Under the pieces are notes generated by a model, which had not been told where the DNA came from, searched no databases, and saw nothing but the letters and a program-made list of their open reading frames with translations. Positions 58,336-64,000 of a stretch of 64,000 bases of DNA are shown here, in pieces. The stretch's first letter is position 1. Every line of letters starts with the position of its first letter. Position numbers and translations under genes: made by a program. Source of the stretch: Haberlea rhodopensis (Eukaryota > Streptophyta > Magnoliopsida > Lamiales > Gesneriaceae); NCBI GenBank assembly GCA_907163345.1, contig CAJQUN010000226.1:434001-498000 (forward strand). Reading direction: 5' to 3'.

Positions 58336-60413
58336 TGTAAGGACCCTAATCCTTAAGTACGGATCAAAGGCATAATTAGAGCTAATATAAATGATCAGAG
58401 TAAATTAATCGTGTTGAGTCTATGAGCTTTAAGAATTACATGCCAAAATGAGGACTATCAATGGATTAATTACATTCCCCATCAAAAGAATGTTATCAAC
58501 TATAGTTTTACACTACTCCTAGAGTAGACACTATACAAAATCATTTAATCCCGTCCTTCCTGCCTCAAAAGAATTCTCCACAAGCTCACCACCTCAACCC
58601 GCTTAGCCCTTCTATCATGCCAAAAGTGTACCTACAAGGACAACCCCCAAACATGAGAAATAATATCATCCATATTCAACACAATATGAATATAAAGCGT
58701 AAATGCATAAAACACAATTAAAACACTTCCTGTTTTCCCATGCATTTCAAAACGCTTCCAGTTTGGTTGTCCCTGTACCATAACTCATGAGTATAATCAA
58801 TAGATTATTTTTAATGGTCTAGACATGTCATGACACAATACCATCTCATCAATATCAAATACCGGTCACCATTCCCTAGTCTGTCCATCACAATGTATTT
58901 TAATGCCCCTCGCTTATTTACATATAGGCGGCATAGAATAACCTCGCTTCAATGGACATGCGGTACTCCCACCCCTCGCCTCACATTGAGCGGCAAATAT
59001 CCTTTCCTCGCCCTATATGACAACCACGCTCAAATGTGACATGCGGCGCTCCCACCCCTCGCTTCACATTTAGCGGAACCAAAACAAATAGCGGCAAGCA
59101 TTAAAATCATCAAGGGATGACCACGACTCATGGGATGTGCACCAATAATCATATGCATCTACAATCATCATGCATAATTCAACATGTATTTGCATCCACA
59201 ATGCATAATCACATATATACTCGCATCCACAATGCATAAACAATGAGTATATGAGATACATGTACCGTTGGCTGCCCGTATGTCCTCTACGTACCTTTCC
59301 AAAATGTAGGATATGGTAGGACTTCAATTCCTTGGCTGTGTCGCCACCTGGGATGGTTCTACACATTCACACAAATCAATATTAGAACCCAATAATAGTC
59401 CAATACCAAAAATCCTACAAAAATATCCAAAAACATCAATTTTGGTGTCTCGCGATCGATCGCCATATAGCCCCGATCGATCGCGAGACCTCACTGCCTC
59501 GCCCAACAAAAAATTCAATCCGCGATCGATCGCCGAGTTTGCGCCGATCGATCGCGACCTCGCCGATCGATCGAGCTAAACTCGCGATCGATCGCTGAAG
59601 GCTACTGCCTTCAGCCCTGCAACTCGCGATCGATCGCTGGTGGCGCCGATCGATCGCCGAGCTCTGCATATCCGATTTTTGGGCACTATTCACCCATCTC
59701 CTTCCCCAACCCAAACAAACTCATATATTCAAACATCAACCATACCAAATCACTACAAATCTTCTATAAACAACATCATACAACCATAAATCTAACACTC
59801 ACCCAAAAATAACACCAACTCACACAAACCCATTTCAAAACCCTTCAAACCATTTCAAACTCAAATAAAATACTTCAAAACCAACAATGAGGTATCCATA
59901 CCTCTTGGGGATCTCAAATCTCCCAATAAACTCCACAAAACAAGATTTTTGGAAGGGTTTCTCTCCACCCTTAAGCACAAAAACGAAAATGGACAAAGGA
60001 AGGGTTTGGGAGGTGTTATTTGGGAAAGTTGAAAAGTGATAGTGAAATGTATGGTGGGGGTTTGGGGTAATAAAGTGGGTTGATTAATTAAAATGCATTC
60101 TACAATCCCATGGTGTATAAAACACCCCAACATGATATTTTTAAAAGCATTAATCCAAAATGCACCAAATATCAATTAAACTCATGATTTCCAATTAATT
60201 GCTAACCAAGGCAAATAAATCATGCTAATAGCAATTTTCCCCAACATGCACAACATGCACCCTGAAATGCACTCCCGGGTCATCCTTTCCATGTGACCAT
60301 GCATTTCCACACATTAATTAAATCCAGTACATAATCAATTAATTACCACCATGATTAACCATATAAACACAATTAATGCTCAAATTGCAATTAATCATTT
60401 CGGGGATATCACA
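58336..60413 (-). repeat. Solo LTR J (2,078 bp)
   Basis: TGTAAGGACC...GATATCACA, TSD TGAGA at 58331-58335 and 60414-60418, no internal region. A/K-like in ends, length and order: hairpin array about 58910-59100, dyad 59278-59294 (one arm GTATGT), palindrome cluster 59447-59660, leader palindrome 59889-59904, TATA-like near 60112. Confidence 0.94.
59447..59489. repeat. 16-bp perfect inverted repeat in solo LTR J
   Basis: Arms GTCTCGCGATCGATCG (59447-59462) and CGATCGATCGCGAGAC (59474-59489), spacer 11 bases. The clearest example of pairing within a CGATCGATCG cluster. Confidence 0.92.
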
Positions 60414-61312
60414 TGAGATTTGAGATGCATCACATGAGATTATGATATTGCATGATGCATTGACACGCATTGACATTGAGCATGTCATGTCGAGCCTATC
60501 GATTCGTTTATTGATACCTATATCTTTTCTTTGGTATCTGTGATGCGTGTCTGGGGATGATGGGCACGCCGATGGCTCGGCGGAGATAGTGAGCTGAGTG
60601 ATGCCGTAGCGACGAGCGTGCCGATGTCGCCCAGACACGAGGATGATGGACCGTCGATGGCTCGACTGAGAGATAGATCGGAGCAACGAGCGTGTCGACA
60701 TCTTGCTCGAGCATTGATGATTTGATTGATGGTTTTCCTTTGGAATCCGGAGATATGGATATTCGAGATTTGATACCCTTCATATGCATTTGCATTCATG
60801 CACGCATGCATCGCATGTTATTTGTCATACACTGTGATATTATCTGTTTCTCGTACTGGGTGCTGACCCCCTTCGCGGGGGGCTGTCATGTCTTTGTTGT
60901 ATGGACATGACAGGTGGTACAGGTGGACGTACTGTGGATGCTAGAGACGAAGCATCGATAAATATCAGAGCTCCTTGAGAGCGAGCTCAGGTATATGGTT
61001 TATGTTTTGAGTCCCAGTAGTTGTTTAGTATTTTTACTTATGTTTTAAATTACCGGGGTATGCCCTGAGTATCTGTATTTTTAAGTATTACTTTACTGAG
61101 AAATTATATGTAATGCTTATGCGATGAATATCATGTTAGATGTCAAACTGGAAATACATATTTTCACTATTCGGAAATGTTTTAGAAACAAACTGCGAAA
61201 AATTTTGAAGGTCACTTTTTGAAAGTTTTTAACTAAATCTTCCGCTGTTTACGCTAATATAACAATCGTATGTTAATTAAACCTCTGATTAGGACCAGGC
61301 CCTCACATGATT

Positions 61313-62901
61313 GGTGCTCAAATCTTCAAGCTATAAGAAGGTATAACATGATTCTTGAGTTTTATCAATTTGATTTAGGTTTAAGGGTCGAATTATGGTG
61401 CAAATGCATGAAATTGTAGTGTATAGTTGCTGTCAAATGCATTCTGCATAATTTATGATGCATGCAGTCCGTTGTTTCAAATTTTTGGAATTTTTATGTT
61501 TCAAATTTGATGTTAGTGTCTAAACAAAAGTTGTAGATATTTGAGTTATCTTTGATTTGACATCAGAATTGTATAATTTTGAGTTTAGATGAAAAATATA
61601 TGGTGATATTACAAAACTGTCTACATTTTTAAGCTACATGTACATGTAAGTGCACATCCAGTATGTTCTTCGAAGAATGTCTTACTAATTTGATATTAGT
61701 CCCTTCATAAAAGTTGTAGTATGTTAAGTTATCTTCGATTTTACAGTAAAATCAATCAATTTGGTGTTGTGATGCATGTGTTATGCTAATTTTGCCATAC
61801 AATGTACAATTTAAAATATGCATGTATTCAGGTTGAACATGTAGTGTGTTCATCGAAAATCTAGGCCAACTGTGTTATGAATTAGGGGTTATGGTCTGAA
61901 TAAAAGTTTTAGCGCTATGAGTTATCTTTAATTGGCCATCAAAAACACTCAATTTAGAGTTCATATGAAAAACTTATGCTATTTTTACTAAAGGGGATCT
62001 AATCTGAAACCGGGGTACATGCGATTTTCCAAACCCGATGTATTTTGCTAAATATTTGCATCTTGATGAATGAACTAGTTTAAACCCATACAAATAATAA
62101 AATGATTTATGTTGATTATCTTGAATTGCCCACTGGAATCAGGTGTCTTGGATATCATATGAATTAATTATGATTTTCCTACGAAAATGGGTCAGGATGG
62201 AAATTAGAGTTTTCCCATGTTTTGCATAGTTCTATTTAAACCCGTTTTGCCTTAGGTAAATGAATGAATTTGGGGAAGTGTTAAACATATGAAATGTCAT
62301 ATTTTGAGTTAGCTTTCCAAATAAATTAGACCCATGTATTGAGGTTAAGCGCTTGAGAAGTTATGAGCCGATTACTATGAGCATGTAAGTTGAAATTTTA
62401 GAAATCCGCTATAGACCAAGATTTTGACAAGTAAACTAATATATATAGATTATTGAATTATTTTATGATCGGGTTATTATATCCCCAGGTCAATTTTAGG
62501 AATACATAAGTTCTCGGTATTTATTAGCTCGGTTGAGGTACGAGACCGGTTCTATCACGATGTCTGACAAAGACATGTGATGATCCTGGAGTATGATTTA
62601 TTTTTTATTACCTGACTTCTATGTGATTACATCATGCATTGAGATGTATTTTACTAGTTTGGTATTGATGTGTAAAATAAAATAACATGGTATTTTGTTA
62701 ACACACAAAGAGTCAATCAGTCACATCAATACCATTAGACATGGCATGTTGATCCTATCGTTTCTTTGTTACCTATTTGATTCTTCATTTGAAATATGGT
62801 ATTGTGTCGTGTGGATGCATGGCACATCGCTTGGGTAAGCTAAGATTATTGTAAGGCTGAGTGTGTCTCCATCGCTCAGACACGAGGATGCTTGGGCACA
62901 C
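61313..62901 (+). repeat. Old LTR 'H', right part (sense +)
   Basis: Continues LTR H after G's target copy: CTCAAATCTTCAAG, GAAGGTATAACA..., GGTTTAAGGGTCGAATTATG, ACGATGTCTGACAAAGACATGTGATGAT and CCTATCGTTTCTTTG, each paralleling G's LTR. It is cut at 62902 by element E just after CACGAGGATG. No gene. Confidence 0.75.
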
Positions 62902-64000
62902 TGATGTGTCTAGAAATAGACATGTTTTATGCATCTAACAGTCAATGATTAGGCATGATTTAATGGATAACTTGATGTTTATGGTTCATCATTATACATT
63001 TGGTCATAGGTAGGAAAATGTGAATAAATCGAGCTATAACGATGGAAGAAGGAAGAAAGTTGAAGAAAAAGGAAACAATCGGAAAGCAAGACACATGTCA
63101 CTTCTTTCTCCTTGAATTTCTTCATGTTCGAATAATATTTTGGAAATGTGGTCAATAAAAAAGTTGTAGAACATTCTGTTATCTTCACATGGACAACTAA
63201 TTCGATTTAGAGATTGTATAAGAAAGTTATGGCCAAAATACTAAACTATGGTGCAACAGACAGAAGACAGACGCCATAGGCGCAATATTTTATGCTCCCT
63301 AGGCGACTGACACACCAAATTTTAGACATCCGGGTAGAAACATAGGCGTATAGGCGCCTGCAGAGTCCTGAAAAAAGTAAACTCGAGCTTTCCTTGCACA
63401 CTTTGATTCCTACCCTAATTCTTTAGCCACCCTACCATAAAAAACAAAAATCAGACTTTATTATTCATTAGGTAGACTAGTTAGAGTAGTTTAGACTAGT
63501 TTTATAATTTTTCTTTCAAGTTTTCATAGACGGCTACGAAGATCAAAGCGAAGGCGGGATTGACGACCTCGACGAGTTGATATTGGATTAGTTTCTCTTC
63601 CCTTGTTTCTATTTATTTATTTATATTAGATTATGTGTAGCTAGTTTTAATTCTTGGTTGAGGAAGACAATGCCTTGGATTTATTAATCTTCGAGAGATT
63701 CTTATGCTTTTATTTATCAATTTTATTGGATATCAATGTTCTCCTATGTTTTGTTGATATGATGTGTTTGTTTATTGGATTGACAACCTAATAACTTGCA
63801 TGTAATCTATTGCTATTCAAGTAAGGAATTGTTTGAATAATCTAATTTAAGAAGCAACTAAGACTATATTTTCTGCTGTTGAAAATATTAAGTTCTTAGG
63901 GAAAACAATTGACTAAATTAATATAAACTGCTGTTGTTTGTGTTATTTAGATTCACCGCTTGCTAGTTTTGGAAGCTATCATTGTATTAATCAGAACTAC
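62902..64000 (+). mobile_element. Element E: LTR start of a divergent C/D-type element, partial
   Basis: Begins TGATGTGTCTAGAAATAGAC and parallels the C/D LTR to the window edge (AAGTTGTAGAACATT, GCTACGAAGATC, ATTCTTGGTTGAGGAAGACA, TTCTTAGG). The GGCGTA palindromes are degenerate here (CATAGGCG, CCTAGGCG, ATAGGCGCCTG near 63270-63360). Only about 1.1 kb of LTR is visible, so element type and strand are inferred from C and D. Confidence 0.8.

Larger units (their letters stand above)
32699..61307 (+). mobile_element. Element G: old autonomous chromovirus with four insertions
   Basis: TSD TGATT at 32694-32698 and 61308-61312. The 5' LTR is 32699-37792 (with solo LTR I) and the 3' LTR 56543-61307 (with solo LTR J). 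The primer-binding site is 37795-37806. Its interior holds element D, element K and decayed gag, RT, RNase H, integrase and chromodomain in plus orientation. After removing insertions and their target copies it is about 9.9 kb. Every coding domain is full of stops and frameshifts, so it is long dead. Confidence 0.92.
56543..61307 (+). repeat. Element G 3' LTR, interrupted by solo LTR J
   Basis: Starts AGTAAGGCCCCG (TG to AG relative to the 5' copy) and ends CCAGGCCCTCACA. About 2,682 bp without J. The GCCGATGGCTCGGC structured region is near 60567-60640. Followed by TSD TGATT. Confidence 0.92.

Noticed and set aside
1..64000. Host protein-coding genes
   Set aside because: All ORFs with recognisable domains are retrotransposon gag or pol; no other domain was recognised.

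Overview
This window looks like nuclear DNA from a flowering plant, probably repeat-dense heterochromatin. I see no host protein gene, rRNA or tRNA gene. Almost all 64 kb is LTR retrotransposon sequence, much of it nested. The organism call rests on plant-type Ty3/gypsy chromovirus polyproteins (Tekay/Del-like, with a C-terminal chromodomain), primer-binding sites matching plant initiator tRNA-Met or tRNA-Asp, and very long LTRs. I cannot name the species.

Layout, using my own letters. An old LTR 'L' (sense +; 6365-7218 and 21570-21669) was hit by element A (1-6364, minus, truncated by the window start) and by element B (7219-21564, minus, TSD TAATC). B's integrase gene was then split by C (10363-15836, plus, TSD GAAGT), a non-autonomous element of Tat/Athila type. 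An AT-rich stretch with diverged direct repeats (21670-22614) follows. Next is F (22615-31856, minus, TSD GATTA), a very young non-autonomous element with nearly identical 2,568-bp LTRs and no recognisable pol.

From 32000 to beyond the right edge lies an old LTR 'H' (sense +). It holds a possible TRIM (about 32085-32413), the decayed autonomous chromovirus G (32699-61307, plus, TSD TGATT), and at its right side element E (62902 onward, a divergent relative of C and D). G carries four later insertions: solo LTR I in its 5' LTR (33670-36052, TSD ATTTT), element D in its gag region (39146-44709, TSD TATAC), element K inside its RNase H (46442-55096, minus, TSD GTTGA) and solo LTR J in its 3' LTR (58336-60413, TSD TGAGA). 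With insertions and their duplicated targets removed, G is about 9.9 kb and its two LTRs are about 2.7 kb each, which supports the reconstruction. A and K are copies of one family; both are coding-dead through a few stops or frameshifts.

The least ordinary signal is inside the LTRs. Different families carry, at an equivalent place, an array of short hairpins whose arms differ by family and partly co-vary. Beside it lie clusters of CGATCGATCG palindromes that pair into longer inverted repeats, and a conserved dyad GTACGT-N3-6-ACGTAC. All lie between the inferred promoter side and the primer-binding site, so they should be in the RNA leader. I propose a structured leader involved in packaging or dimerisation. 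This is inference; the repeats and their pairing are directly visible.
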